Positions 44,751 to 53,956 of a stretch of 64,000 nucleotides of DNA are shown here, one piece after another. How positions within the stretch are numbered: position 1 is the first letter of the stretch; every line of letters starts with the position of its first letter. The notes under the pieces were generated by a model. That model worked only from the letters and a program-made list of their open reading frames with translations, searched no databases and was not told where the DNA came from. This DNA comes from Thermoleophilia bacterium (lineage in GTDB: Bacteria; Actinomycetota; Thermoleophilia; Miltoncostaeales; Miltoncostaeaceae): NCBI GenBank assembly GCA_020438485.1, contig JAGQUM010000053.1:1-64000 (forward strand). Direction: 5' to 3'. A program made the position numbers and the translations under genes.

Positions 44751-47285
44751 ATGTCCATGCCTCGATTTCGCCTCGCGCCGATGGTCGGCGCGGTCCTGGC
44801 CGCCGCCGCCATCGCCCCCGCCGCCGCGAGCGCGGCGCAGGTCTGGCCCGCGCTGACGACCGACCACGTCTTTCCCGACAGCACCCCCGCCGCCAACGCC
44901 GACGCGGGGTTGAACCTGTTGACCGCCCGCGGCGAGCAGGAGGGCGGCCAGGTGGCCGTCCGGCCCGACGGCCCCGTGCGCGTACCCGCCACGGTGGGCG
45001 ACCTCACCGGCCCCGGCGTCATCCCCGCCGCGAACGTGTCGGTGTACCGCGTCGGGTACGTTCGCCTCACCCAGCCGTCGACCGGCATCGGCCCGCTGCA
45101 CGGCGACGGTCGCTACGGCGACCCGCTGATCCCGGTGGACGGCGGCGTGGATCTGCCCGGCGGCGAGACCACGGCCCTCTACGTACTGGTGGACGTCCCG
45201 GCCGGCCAGACGCCCGGCACGTACGCCGGCGCCCTCGACCTCGGCGCGCTGGGCCGGTTCCCGCTGAGCGTCGACGTCACCCCGGCCACCGCGAACCGCG
45301 ACGAGTTCCCGATCGTCGCCCGGCTGCACACCATCAACCTGGCGAAGTCGCTGGGCACGACGCCCGACGACCCCGCGTTCGTGAAGGGCGTGTACGGGGA
45401 CCTGCTGCCCATGCTGCGCGCCCGCGGCGTCAGCCCGGGGCGCGCGCCGCTGGCGGACCCCGTCGTGGACGCGGCGTCCGGCACGGCCACATTCGGTCCC
45501 CGGTCGAGCGCCAACCTGGACGCGTACTTCGGCATGGGCTTCGCCCGCACGGAGGTGCCGTTCCTTCCCAACCAGCCCACGTACTCCGGGGGCGAGGACC
45601 GCGCGTACACGGCCACCGCGCAGCGTCAGGCCACGGCCAACGGCATCGCAGCCCGCTTCGGCGGGCGGGCGGGATCCAGCTACTCGCTGGTCGTCGACGA
45701 GCCGACCGAGGCCGAGTACCCCGTGGTGAACCGCGCCGCATCAATCCTGCACGCCGCGTCGCCCCGCATCCCCGTGATGGTGACCGAGGCGCCGTCGGCC
45801 AAGGCCGTGGCCCAGATGGGCAGTGCCGTCGACATCTGGACCCCACCGCTGTGGGACCTCTACAAGGACCCCGCCGCGAGCCGCCGCGTGGTGTCCCAGG
45901 GCAAGACCCTGTGGTGGTACACGTACGGCAGCGACACGCAGCGGTACACCCCGAACGTCCTCATCGACAAGTCGGGCGCCGATCCCCGGGTGCTGGGCTG
46001 GCTGGCCCAGAAGGAGGGCGTCCAGGGCTTCTTCTACTGGGGGCTCAACAACTGGGGCGGCAAGGACAACTTCGTGTCGCCCAACGCGGACGCGTGGTAC
46101 CTCAGCCACACCAAGGCCGACGTCAAGTGCGGCGCCGCCAAGCGCGCGGTCGGCGGCAACGGCGAGGCCAGCCTCATCTGGCCGGGCTCTAGCCCCTCGC
46201 GCCCGGCGTACGGCTCGCTGCGCCTCGAGTCGCTGCGCGATGGCGCCGAGGACAACAGCCTGCTGCGTCAGCTCCAGACGGCGGACCCCGCCGCGTACGC
46301 CCAGGTGATGAACGGGATCTCCAAGCCGTTCACGGGCACCACGGATGGCGACGAGGGAGACGCCTGCGGCGACTACGCCCGGCCGGGCTATCTGCCGGTG
46401 GTGGACGACTCGCCGGCCGACCTCGACGCCGCCCGCCGCATCGTGCTGGCGCGCCTGTCGGGCCGTCCGCTGGCGACGCTGTCGGGCCGCATCGTGGCCC
46501 CCCAGGCCGCCGAGACAGGCCGCCGCCGCACGCGCGGCAAGTCCGTGGTCACCCGCGGCGTGCACGGCGCGATCGTCCGCTTCGGCACGCTGGAGACCAC
46601 CACGAAGCCCGACGGCTCCTGGACGCTCACGAACGTGCCCGCCGTGGCCGGCGAGGTCAAGGTGAGCCTCGATTCCGAGGGCACGATCGGCGCGGTGTCC
46701 GCGCCGGTCGACCGGGCGACGCTGCAGGCCGGTGGCGGCGTCGTGACCACGCCCTCCCTGCCGACCCGTCCCAGCCGCCCGCTGGTGGGTCCGGGCCTGG
46801 GCCGCTTCACGGCGGCCGCACGTCCCGCTGCGGTCCGCGAGCGGGCCGGGACCGTGACGCTGACGGTGGGAAACAAGTACACCGCGGCCGGCCGCTCGGC
46901 CTTCGGCGCCGGCGGCAAGACCCCCTCGGTGGAGGCGTTCTACACCCGGAAGGCCGCCTCCCGGGCGGCTCGCAACTGGAAGGCGTACCGCTACCTGGAC
47001 CTCACGGTCGAGGTGCTGCGCCAGTCCAAGGAGGGCCAGCGCTGGTACCTGATCGTGACCCCCGGCGGCCACTTCACGAACTCGCGCAACCTGGCCGTGG
47101 GCCGCAAAGTGCAGCACGTCCGCATCGACCTGCGCCGCCCGCACGCGTCGAAGGGCGTGATGAAGGGGATGAACAACGTGAAGTACATCCGTTTCGGCCT
47201 GCAGAGCGCGCTCCCGCAGGACTGGCGTGCCGGGCAGAGCCCGACCGTGAAGCTGCGCGTCAGCAACATGCGGCTGGTCAAGTAG
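44751..47285 (+). CDS. secreted DUF4091/GH123-like glycoside-hydrolase-type protein
   Basis: The 844-aa protein has a signal peptide (cut near ASAAQ), an N-terminal beta domain (~30-180), and a TIM-barrel-like region with an Asp-Glu pair at 316-317 (LVVDEPTEAEYP) as in GH123 enzymes. The DUF4091 segment is WWYTYGSDTQRYTPN, ADPRVLGWLAQKEGV and FFYWGLNNWGG (~385-450), with ESLRDGAEDNSLL later. A carboxypeptidase-regulatory-like domain (~560-640) and a C-terminal domain of unknown type follow. It probably cleaves an extracellular glycan; the substrate is unknown. ATG 44751 has GACAGGG upstream. Confidence 0.85.
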   Translation: MSMPRFRLAPMVGAVLAAAAIAPAAASAAQVWPALTTDHVFPDSTPAANADAGLNLLTARGEQEGGQVAVRPDGPVRVPATVGDLTGPGVIPAANVSVYRVGYVRLTQPSTGIGPLHGDGRYGDPLIPVDGGVDLPGGETTALYVLVDVPAGQTPGTYAGALDLGALGRFPLSVDVTPATANRDEFPIVARLHTINLAKSLGTTPDDPAFVKGVYGDLLPMLRARGVSPGRAPLADPVVDAASGTATFGPRSSANLDAYFGMGFARTEVPFLPNQPTYSGGEDRAYTATAQRQATANGIAARFGGRAGSSYSLVVDEPTEAEYPVVNRAASILHAASPRIPVMVTEAPSAKAVAQMGSAVDIWTPPLWDLYKDPAASRRVVSQGKTLWWYTYGSDTQRYTPNVLIDKSGADPRVLGWLAQKEGVQGFFYWGLNNWGGKDNFVSPNADAWYLSHTKADVKCGAAKRAVGGNGEASLIWPGSSPSRPAYGSLRLESLRDGAEDNSLLRQLQTADPAAYAQVMNGISKPFTGTTDGDEGDACGDYARPGYLPVVDDSPADLDAARRIVLARLSGRPLATLSGRIVAPQAAETGRRRTRGKSVVTRGVHGAIVRFGTLETTTKPDGSWTLTNVPAVAGEVKVSLDSEGTIGAVSAPVDRATLQAGGGVVTTPSLPTRPSRPLVGPGLGRFTAAARPAAVRERAGTVTLTVGNKYTAAGRSAFGAGGKTPSVEAFYTRKAASRAARNWKAYRYLDLTVEVLRQSKEGQRWYLIVTPGGHFTNSRNLAVGRKVQHVRIDLRRPHASKGVMKGMNNVKYIRFGLQSALPQDWRAGQSPTVKLRVSNMRLVK

Positions 47286-47328
47286 CACCCGGTCTCCGGC
47301 GGCCCGCTCCGGCGGGCCGCCCCGGGTG
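47286..47328. terminator. strong hairpin between convergent GH123-like gene and smpB
   Basis: GGCGGCCCGC (47298-47307) pairs with GCGGGCCGCC (47312-47321) around TCCG, clamped by CACCCGG / CCGGGTG further out. It fills the gap between the two stop codons and should serve both strands. Confidence 0.8.
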
Positions 47329-47823
47329 TCAGCCCCGCTTCATCGCCCGGGCGGCCTCGCGGCGGGTCTCACGCTCCACGATGGTGCGGCGCTTGTCGTG
47401 CAGCGTCTTTCCGCGGCCCAGGCCCAGCTCGAGCTTCGCGCGTCCATCCTTGAAATACATGCGCAGCGGGATGAGGCTGAGGCCCCGTTCGGCCAGCTGC
47501 GACTGCAGCTTGTCGAGCTCGCGGCGGTGCAGCAGCAGCTTGCGGTCACGCTGGGTGTCGTGGCGGGCGTACCCGGCGTTGGCGTACTCGTGGATGGTGG
47601 CCTTGACCAACCACGCCTCGCCATCGCGGATGGACACCCAGGCGTCGACGATGGACGCCCCCCGCTCGCGCAGGCCCTTGACCTCGGTGCCGACCAGAGC
47701 GATGCCCGCCTCCAGCGTCTCGATGATCTCGTACTCGAAGAACGCCCGGCGGTTGCGCGCGATGTCGCGGTAGCGGTCGTCGCCGCCCCTCTTCTTGCTG
47801 CCCTTGTTCTTGCCCGGCGTCAT
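47329..47823 (-). CDS. smpB: SsrA-binding protein SmpB
   Basis: The 164-aa protein has the SmpB fold: ARNRRAFFEYEIIETLEAGIAL, GTEVKGLRERGASI, HEYANAGYARHDTQRDRKLLLH and a basic tail (GKTLHDKRRTIVERETRREA). It binds the tRNA-like domain of tmRNA and delivers it to stalled ribosomes; the ssrA gene lies 2.7 kb downstream on the same strand. The partner gene is separated by an opposite-strand gene. TACCCT is 9 bases before the ATG. Confidence 0.97.
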   Translation of the reverse strand: MTPGKNKGSKKRGGDDRYRDIARNRRAFFEYEIIETLEAGIALVGTEVKGLRERGASIVDAWVSIRDGEAWLVKATIHEYANAGYARHDTQRDRKLLLHRRELDKLQSQLAERGLSLIPLRMYFKDGRAKLELGLGRGKTLHDKRRTIVERETRREAARAMKRG

Positions 47824-47876
47824 GGACCGGACAGGGTAGCGCGCGCGGGGTCAGCCGTGTGGCCTATGGTGGGCGC

Positions 47877-48701
47877 ATGACGAGCGTCGTCGGCCGTCCC
47901 CATCCCGCGCTCGCGGGCCTCGTGGACCGCTACGTGGGGTTCCGCGAGGACCTGGATCCGCGGGCGATCCACCACGGGCTGCCGTCGACCACGGTCACCG
48001 TGATCCTGGCCTTCGACGAGCCCCTGGACGTGGAGTGGCACGGCGGCCGCCAGCGATTCTGGACGCTGGCGGGGGCCCTTCACACGCGCCCGGCGATCGT
48101 GCACACCCACGGGTTCCAGCACGGCATCCAGCTCGGGCTGTCGCCCATGGGCGTGCGGCTCCTGCTGGGCCTGACCGCCGGCGACCTGCGCGGTGCGAAC
48201 GCCGACCACGAACTGCTGCCGGGAGGCGTCGACCGTGCGACCCACGCGCGGATCACGCAGGCCCCCGACTGGCCGGCCCGGTTCGGGCTGCTCGACGAGT
48301 GCCTGCTGGGCGTCCTGGCGCGCGCGTCCCGTCCTCCGGTGCCCGACGATCTCGCCGAGGCCTGGCGGCTGGTGGTCGCCGGCGGGGGCCGGCTGGGCGT
48401 CGACGCGCTGGCGGCCCGCGTGGGGTGGAGCCGGCGCCACCTGTCCACCCGATTCCGCGCCGAGTTCGGCGTGACCCCGAAGGAGGCGCTGCGGCTTGCG
48501 CGCTTCGAGCGCGCGCACCGGCTCGCCGGAGCCGGCATGCCGCTGGGCGACGTCGCCGCGGCCGCGGGGTACGCCGACCAGGCGCACCTCACTCGGGAGT
48601 GGCGCGGTTTCGCCGGCCGGCCCCCCGCCGCGACGCTGGCCGAGGTGTTCCCAATCGTTCAAGACGAGGGCGACGCCACCGTGGGAACCTTGGCCGCATG
48701 A
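47877..48701 (+). CDS. AraC-family transcriptional regulator
   Basis: The C-terminal double helix-turn-helix (DALAARVGWSRRHLSTRFRAEFGVTPKEALRLARF, second HTH DVAAAAGYADQAHLTREWRGF) is clear; the N-terminal ~150 residues are a ligand-type domain (GLPSTTVTVILAFDEP). It overlaps the VOC gene by four bases and probably regulates it. TATGGT lies 6 bases before the ATG, fitting a leaderless start; a GTG at 47859 is less likely. Confidence 0.9.
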   Translation: MTSVVGRPHPALAGLVDRYVGFREDLDPRAIHHGLPSTTVTVILAFDEPLDVEWHGGRQRFWTLAGALHTRPAIVHTHGFQHGIQLGLSPMGVRLLLGLTAGDLRGANADHELLPGGVDRATHARITQAPDWPARFGLLDECLLGVLARASRPPVPDDLAEAWRLVVAGGGRLGVDALAARVGWSRRHLSTRFRAEFGVTPKEALRLARFERAHRLAGAGMPLGDVAAAAGYADQAHLTREWRGFAGRPPAATLAEVFPIVQDEGDATVGTLAA

Positions 48702-49111
48702 CCACCACCACGCTGTTCACCACGCTCACCTTCGCCGACCCCCGTCGCGCCATGGCCTTCCTCGAGGCGGTCGGGTTCACCCGCCGCGCCGTCTACACCG
48801 ACCCCACCGACGACGACGTGATCGTCCACGCCCAGTACGCGTGGGGCGACCGCGGCGGCATCATGTTCGGCTCGCCCAGGGACGAGCGCTCGCAGCCGGG
48901 CCAGGGCGACTTCGAGGACCGGGTCGGCGTCGGCAGCTGCTACTGCGTCGTCGCCACCGACGAGGACGTCGACGACCGGCACGCGGTGGCCCTGGCGGCG
49001 GGCGCCACGTCCGTGCAGGAGCCCATGAGCCCGGACTACGGGGGCCGCACGTGCACGGTGCGCGACGCCGAGGGCAACCAGTGGACGTTCGGGTCCTACC
49101 CCGGGGAGTAG
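48698..49111 (+). CDS. VOC-family (glyoxalase/bleomycin-resistance) protein
   Basis: The 137-aa protein has two beta-alpha-beta-beta-beta modules: TLTFADPRRAMAFLEAVGF at the start and [20 protein letters not shown] at the end. VOC proteins bind metals or small hydrophobic drugs. The ATG overlaps the AraC stop (ATGA). The last 16 bases overlap the 3' end of the convergent dienelactone-hydrolase gene. Confidence 0.88.
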   Translation: MTTTTLFTTLTFADPRRAMAFLEAVGFTRRAVYTDPTDDDVIVHAQYAWGDRGGIMFGSPRDERSQPGQGDFEDRVGVGSCYCVVATDEDVDDRHAVALAAGATSVQEPMSPDYGGRTCTVRDAEGNQWTFGSYPGE

Positions 49112-49845
49112 GGGGCCCGCAGCTCCGTGAGCGCCTCCGCCCACGCGCGGTCGCGGGCGGCCTCGTCGAACGCGGGCGCGCCGGGCCAGAAGAAGGCGTG
49201 GCCGGCCCCGTCGATCTCGATCATGCGGCCGTCCACGCCCGGCGCGGCGAGCGCGCGGGCCACGCGGACCCGCTCCTCGGCGCCGACCACGTGGTCGGCG
49301 GTGCCAAGCACCACCACGATGCGCCCCCGCGCGTCGGCGATGCGCTCCAGCGCCGCCCGCGACGCGCGGATGGGCCCGTCCGGCGCGCCCAGCCATCCCG
49401 GGTACATCGCCACGGTGGCGCATACCGGCAGCGCCGCCGCGGCGATGACCGCCGCGTGGCCACCGGCGCTGAACCCCAGGAGGCCCGCGGGGTCGCCGGA
49501 GGCCCCGAGACGGGGGCGGGCGTCGAGGACCGCCCGCACGTCATCCACGATGCCCTCTGGGGTCAGCTCGCCCAGGTGGACGAACGCGTCGGCCCGCCCC
49601 TCGTCGTCCTTGGGGAACTGAGCGCCCGGCGGCGCGGTGCGGTGGAACAGCTCCGGCGCGGCCGCGACGAAGCCCCGGTCGGCGAGGCAGCGGAGCGCCC
49701 ACGCCATGTCGTCGTTGACGCCGAACAGCTCGTGAAGCACCACCACGAGCGGGCCCGCCGCCGCGCCCGCGGGGCGCGCGACCCTCACGCGGAGGACGTG
49801 CCCCCCGGCGACCGGCAGGTCGACGGTGTCGAGGCCCCGGCTCAC
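49096..49845 (-). CDS. dienelactone-hydrolase-family protein (serine nucleophile)
   Basis: An alpha/beta hydrolase of 249 aa: [13 protein letters not shown], nucleophile elbow [11 protein letters not shown], Asp in [11 protein letters not shown] and His in GAGHAFFWP. Classical dienelactone hydrolases use Cys (GxCxGG); this one has Ser, as in some relatives. It overlaps the AKR stop by four bases. It belongs to a probable three-gene operon (DJ-1, AKR, DLH) divergent from a LysR regulator. Confidence 0.87.
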   Translation of the reverse strand: MSRGLDTVDLPVAGGHVLRVRVARPAGAAAGPLVVVLHELFGVNDDMAWALRCLADRGFVAAAPELFHRTAPPGAQFPKDDEGRADAFVHLGELTPEGIVDDVRAVLDARPRLGASGDPAGLLGFSAGGHAAVIAAAALPVCATVAMYPGWLGAPDGPIRASRAALERIADARGRIVVVLGTADHVVGAEERVRVARALAAPGVDGRMIEIDGAGHAFFWPGAPAFDEAARDRAWAEALTELRAPYSPG

Positions 49846-50834
49846 CGGCCCTGGTCGGCCAGCCGCTGGAGGCCGGCGGGGTAGCGGTCGCCCGCCACGT
49901 GCTCGGGGGCCGCGGCCCGTTCCAGGGCGGTCATCTCGGCGTCGTTCAGCACGATGTCGGCCGCCGCGGCGTTCTCCTCGATGCGCTCCGCGCGCCGCGA
50001 ACCCGGGATGGGCACGATGCGGTCCCAGCGGCGCAGGACCCACGCCAATGCCACCTGCGCCGGGGTGGCGCGGCGGGCCTCGGCCACGCGGGCGACGGCG
50101 TCGGCGATGACGGCGTTGCGATCCAGGTTGCCCTTCGCGAAGCGGGGCATGTGCCCGCGCACATCCCCCTCGCCGAACTCGGCGCCGGCCTGGAGGGCAC
50201 CCGCCAGCAGCCCGCGGCCCAGGGGGCTGAACGCCACCAGCCCCACGTTGAGTTCCTGCAGCGTCGGCAGCAGCTCGTGCTCGGGCAGGCGGGTCCACAG
50301 CGCGTACTCGTTCTGCACGGCAGTGATGGGGTGCACGCGGTGGGCGCGTCGCAACACGGCGGGCCCCACCTCGGACAGGCCCAGGTGGCGCACCTTGCCC
50401 TCGCGTACCAGGTCGGCCATCGCCCCCACGGTCTCCTCGACGGGGACGCGGGGGTCGACGCGGTGCAGGTAGTACAGGTCGACATGGTCGACGCCGAGAC
50501 GGCGCAGGCTGGCCTCGATGGCCTCGCGGAGGTGCGCGGGGCTGCCGTCCACCTGCGGGCCCTGCGACAGCGGCGACGAGACGAAGCCGAACTTCGTGGC
50601 CAGCACCACGTCGTCGCGACGGCCGGCGATGGCGCGTCCCACGAGCTCCTCGTTGTGGCCGTCGCCGTACACGTCGGCCGTGTCGATGAATGTGACTCCC
50701 ACGTCGAGCGCGCGCCGGATCGTCCGGATCGACTCGTCGTCCTCCGCGGCGCCGTACGACCCGGAGAAGCCCATGGCGCCGAGCCCGACGGCCGAGACCG
50801 CCAGCCGAGCCGGCCCCAGAAAACGCGTGTTCAT
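49842..50834 (-). CDS. aldo/keto reductase
   Basis: The 330-aa (beta/alpha)8 reductase has the tetrad in [14 protein letters not shown] (Asp, Tyr), LATKFG (Lys) and YLHRVDP (His), with NADPH-binding [15 protein letters not shown]. It is close to the YajO/quinone-reductase-like group that takes aldehydes and aromatic ketones. The ATG overlaps the DJ-1 stop (ATGA), so translation is coupled. Confidence 0.93.
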   Translation of the reverse strand: MNTRFLGPARLAVSAVGLGAMGFSGSYGAAEDDESIRTIRRALDVGVTFIDTADVYGDGHNEELVGRAIAGRRDDVVLATKFGFVSSPLSQGPQVDGSPAHLREAIEASLRRLGVDHVDLYYLHRVDPRVPVEETVGAMADLVREGKVRHLGLSEVGPAVLRRAHRVHPITAVQNEYALWTRLPEHELLPTLQELNVGLVAFSPLGRGLLAGALQAGAEFGEGDVRGHMPRFAKGNLDRNAVIADAVARVAEARRATPAQVALAWVLRRWDRIVPIPGSRRAERIEENAAAADIVLNDAEMTALERAAAPEHVAGDRYPAGLQRLADQGR

Positions 50835-51394
50835 CGTGTGCCTCGCCCCGTCGTCGCCGCGCCCGGCAGGTACCCCATCCCCTCGCCGACCCCGCGGGCC
50901 GACGCCGGGTTCCGCCCGGTGACCGGACGACCGGCCACCACCGTGTTCGCCGCGAAGCCCGGGGCCGTGCCCGCCCTCGCGCCGGCGACGCGCGGCGCGT
51001 CCCGGGGCGGGAACGGGACCACGTCGGTGAGCCCCGCCGGCCCGTGGCACACGGCACCCACGACGCCGCCGCCGTGCACGCCGGCCGGGTCGGGATCGCC
51101 GCGGAAGTCCCACATCGTCCCGTGGCCGCCGGCCGGGAACACGGCGTCGCGTGCCGCCGGGTCGGCGTCGGCCTGCGCCGCCGTGGAGTGCAGCCCGTCG
51201 CCCACCGCGGGATCGCCCGGGAACGCTCGGGAGACGTCGTCGCCGCGACCACCCGGGTCCGTGGGGGTCTCGCCCCCTCGCCGGCTTGCGAGCCCCGCGT
51301 GCGGGTGGGACGCCCCGGGCGGGTACCACCCGGTCGCGCGGCCCGTGCCGCCCTGCGTCCCGTGACTCGTGAGCACGAACCGCCCGTTCGGCAT
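50831..51394 (-). CDS. DJ-1/PfpI (Hsp31-like) protein with internal deletions, possibly decaying
   Basis: The frame begins [20 protein letters not shown] and has [28 protein letters not shown] (the Cys-His pair) and [14 protein letters not shown], as in class-I glutamine-amidotransferase-like chaperone/glyoxalases. At 187 aa it is ~40 shorter than relatives. The loop after CHGPAGL, usually ~30 residues including VTGFTNxEE, is missing. Shorter gaps appear after HPHAG and DPDPAG. All gaps are in frame, so translation persists, but the fold must be damaged. GGAGGGA precedes the ATG. It is first in the operon with AKR and DLH. Confidence 0.75.
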   Translation of the reverse strand: MPNGRFVLTSHGTQGGTGRATGWYPPGASHPHAGLASRRGGETPTDPGGRGDDVSRAFPGDPAVGDGLHSTAAQADADPAARDAVFPAGGHGTMWDFRGDPDPAGVHGGGVVGAVCHGPAGLTDVVPFPPRDAPRVAGARAGTAPGFAANTVVAGRPVTGRNPASARGVGEGMGYLPGAATTGRGTR

Positions 51395-51495
51395 CGTCCC
51401 TCCGTCTCTCGTCGCGTGCCCGTTCGCGGTCCACCGTACGTCCGGCCCGGCAAGAGATCAATTCACGAAACATCACCCTGGAGATAAGCTGCGTT
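51395..51495. promoter_or_regulatory. divergent promoter region of the LysR and DJ-1 genes
   Basis: The 101 bases are noticeably richer in A/T (around 51450-51475) than the surroundings, typical of a LysR-controlled divergent promoter. ATAA (51484-51487) and TTAT (51494-51497) form a short inverted repeat over the LysR start; GATAAG at 51483 is 7 bases before its ATG. Confidence 0.5.
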
Positions 51496-52389
51496 ATGGC
51501 ATCGGAGCTCGAGCTGCTGCGCAGCTTCGTCACCGTGTACCGCGCCGGGTCCATCACCCGCGGGGCCCCCCGGCTCGGGCTGACGCAGCCCGCCGTTTCG
51601 GCCCACGTCCGCGACCTCGAGACCCGCGTGGGACGCCCGCTGTTCACGCGGTCGCCCCGTGGCTCGGTGCCCACCCAGGCCGCGCACGACCTGGCGCGGC
51701 GTGTCGCGCCGCACATCGACGCGCTGGCCGGCGTGGTGGACTCCGGCGCCGGCGACCCGCTGGAGGGCTCCGTGCTGCACGTGGGCGGGCCCGCCGAGTT
51801 CCTGGCGGTGAAGGCGCTGCCCGTCCTGGCCGGGCTCGTGGACCGCGGCGTGCGTCTGCGGGTGCGGCACGACCTGCCCGGCCCGCTGGTCGAGGACCTG
51901 GCGGGCGGGTCTCCGGACGTGGTGATCGCCACGCGCCGCGTCGACCACCGCGCGATCGAGTACGAGACGCTGTACCTCGAGGAGTTCGTCTTGGTGGGCG
52001 CGCCCCGCTGGGCGGCGGAGGCCTCGCGGGGACGCCGGGGCGGCCCCGACCCGGGGGCGGTGGCCCGGATGCCGCTGATCGCGTACTCGGAGGAGCTGCC
52101 GGTGACGGCGCGCGCGTTCGAGGAGGCGCTCGGCGCGGCGTCCCCCGAGCCGGCGGTGCTCGTCCCCGACCTCCGGGGCGTGGCTGCCCTCGCGTGCGCC
52201 GGCGCGGGGGTCGCCGCGCTGCCCCGTTACCTGTGCGAGACCGCCCTCGACCGGGGGGAGCTGGTGGAACTGGCGCGGCCGGCGTCGCCCACCCGCAGCC
52301 CGATCCACGCGGCGTGGCGCCGGGGCGAGAGCGCGGCGACGGTGCACGCGGCGCTGCACGTGCTGCGCGCCGCGGCCCGAGCGTGGTGA
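51496..52389 (+). CDS. LysR-family transcriptional regulator
   Basis: The N-terminal winged helix ([39 protein letters not shown]) and a periplasmic-binding-like effector domain (~90-295) make a standard 297-aa LTTR. It is transcribed divergently from DJ-1/AKR/DLH and most likely regulates them. The effector is unknown; the AKR suggests an aldehyde or ketone. Confidence 0.93.
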   Translation: MASELELLRSFVTVYRAGSITRGAPRLGLTQPAVSAHVRDLETRVGRPLFTRSPRGSVPTQAAHDLARRVAPHIDALAGVVDSGAGDPLEGSVLHVGGPAEFLAVKALPVLAGLVDRGVRLRVRHDLPGPLVEDLAGGSPDVVIATRRVDHRAIEYETLYLEEFVLVGAPRWAAEASRGRRGGPDPGAVARMPLIAYSEELPVTARAFEEALGAASPEPAVLVPDLRGVAALACAGAGVAALPRYLCETALDRGELVELARPASPTRSPIHAAWRRGESAATVHAALHVLRAAARAW

Positions 52390-52473
52390 GGCCCCCGGCG
52401 CGAGGACCCGACGGGGGCGCGGGCGGGGGTCACGGACGGTAGCGTCCAGACACTGCCGGCGACGGAGGCGAGC

Positions 52474-53103
52474 GTGGCGGAGACCGGAGACCCGGGCGGA
52501 CGCGAAGACGCCCACCGTGGCGCGCACCCGTTCCGCCACCGGTGGAACCACAACAGCGAGTACTACCCCGCGCTGGCGGGCGTTGTGGCCGGCTGTGACA
52601 GGGTGCTGGACGTCGGGTGCGGCGAGGGGACGCTGGCCCGCTACCTGTCCGGTGAGGGCCATCGCGTGACGGGCCTCGACGCCGACGCGTCGGTGCTGCC
52701 GGGCGCGGGGCCCGGCCCGTCGTTCACGCTCGGCGACGCCGAGGACTTGCCGTTCCCAGACGAGTCCTTCGACGCCGTGACCATGGTGGCGGTGCTGCAC
52801 CACGTCGACGCCCCGCGCGCGCTGGCCGAGGCCCGGCGGGTGCTGCGCCCCGGCGGGCGCCTGGCCGTGATCGACATCGCGCGCGCACGCGGCCCGCGGG
52901 GCGCCGCGGCGTGGGTGAGGTACCGCTGGATCCACCATGTTGCGCGCCGGGGTACCACCCACTGGGAGCCCGGGACGCGCAAGGTCGACCCCCGCCTCGA
53001 CGGGGCGGCGACCCGCCGGCAACTGGAGGCCGAGCTCCCCGGCGCCGTGGTGCGCCGCCTCCCGCTGTGGCGCTACCTGGCCATCTGGACGGCCCCGACG
53101 TGA
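52474..53103 (+). CDS. class-I SAM-dependent methyltransferase
   Basis: Motif I VLDVGCGEGTLARYL, motif II GLDAD, GDAEDLPFPDESFDAV and LRPGGRLAVIDI define a Methyltransf_11-type enzyme of 209 aa. GGAGG is well placed before the GTG. The substrate is unknown. It is convergent with the DedA gene, 4 bases apart. Confidence 0.9.
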   Translation: MAETGDPGGREDAHRGAHPFRHRWNHNSEYYPALAGVVAGCDRVLDVGCGEGTLARYLSGEGHRVTGLDADASVLPGAGPGPSFTLGDAEDLPFPDESFDAVTMVAVLHHVDAPRALAEARRVLRPGGRLAVIDIARARGPRGAAAWVRYRWIHHVARRGTTHWEPGTRKVDPRLDGAATRRQLEAELPGAVVRRLPLWRYLAIWTAPT

Positions 53104-53107
53104 CGCC

Positions 53108-53878
53108 TCATCTGGCGCCGGAGCCCCACCCCCGGCACCCGGACGCCGCCGGAAGCGTGCGCGCCCACCGCGCGACGCGCCCCGGCATGTGACACCTGCC
53201 CGCCACGAGGCCCACCCACCCCGCGGCGAGCGCCAGCGCCACGGCCCCGCGCGCCGCCGCGGCGGCGATGACGTCGGGGGCCCGATCGCTGCGGCGGACC
53301 ACCGCCACGGTCGCGGCGGCCGCACCCATCGCCAGGCCCGCCGCCAGGACCAGAACCACCGCCCGCGCCCCCAGCGCGTACACCACGAGCGCCGTCGCGG
53401 CCGACCACGCCGCTGCCCCCAGCAGGTTCGCCGGCGCGAACCGCACCAGCGGCATCCGCGACGCCCCCGCGGCCATGGCTCCGGCCACGCGCACGCCGGG
53501 CAGCCACCGCGCCAGGAACACCGCCCACAGCCCGTGCCGGGCGAAGAACCGGTCCGCGCGCTCGATGGCCGCCCGTCGGTGGTGGCGCAGCAGGCCGCGG
53601 TCAGACACCAGCGCGTCGCGCCCGAGGTGCCGCCCCATGGCGTAGCCCACGTTGTCCCCCGCCGCGCCGGCGATCGTCGCGACCGCGATCACGAGCGAGA
53701 GGCTCAGGTGCCCCGCGGCCGCAAGCATCGACGCTGCGACCAGCGCGGTCTCGCCGGGGACGGGCAGCCCGGCCGACTCGGCACCCACCAGCGCGGCCAG
53801 CGCGCCGTACCCGATTCCCGGCGGGACGGTGACCCACAAGCGGCGTGCTCCCCTCGTGTCGGACGGCGGTCCCCCCAC
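53108..53878 (-). CDS. DedA/SNARE-associated family membrane protein
   Basis: The sequence GLPVPGETALVAASMLAAAGHL, GDNVGYAMGRHLGRD and ARWLPGVRVAGAMAAGASRM are DedA hallmarks (the acid in the re-entrant loop, and the R-x-x-P-G-x-R motif). DedA proteins act as lipid scramblases/undecaprenyl-phosphate translocases. A C-terminal extension of ~70 residues holds two further hydrophobic segments. The GTG at 53878 is the longest start; the family fold begins ~20 residues later, so a downstream start is possible. Confidence 0.88.
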   Translation of the reverse strand: MGGPPSDTRGARRLWVTVPPGIGYGALAALVGAESAGLPVPGETALVAASMLAAAGHLSLSLVIAVATIAGAAGDNVGYAMGRHLGRDALVSDRGLLRHHRRAAIERADRFFARHGLWAVFLARWLPGVRVAGAMAAGASRMPLVRFAPANLLGAAAWSAATALVVYALGARAVVLVLAAGLAMGAAAATVAVVRRSDRAPDVIAAAAARGAVALALAAGWVGLVAGRCHMPGRVARWARTLPAASGCRGWGSGAR

Positions 53879-53956
53879 CTCAGCAGTCGCATGTGAAGGC
53901 CGCGTGAACGCCCGTCGCGGATGTGCCCAGGGCCGCCTCGCGCGTGGCGTCCGTCC

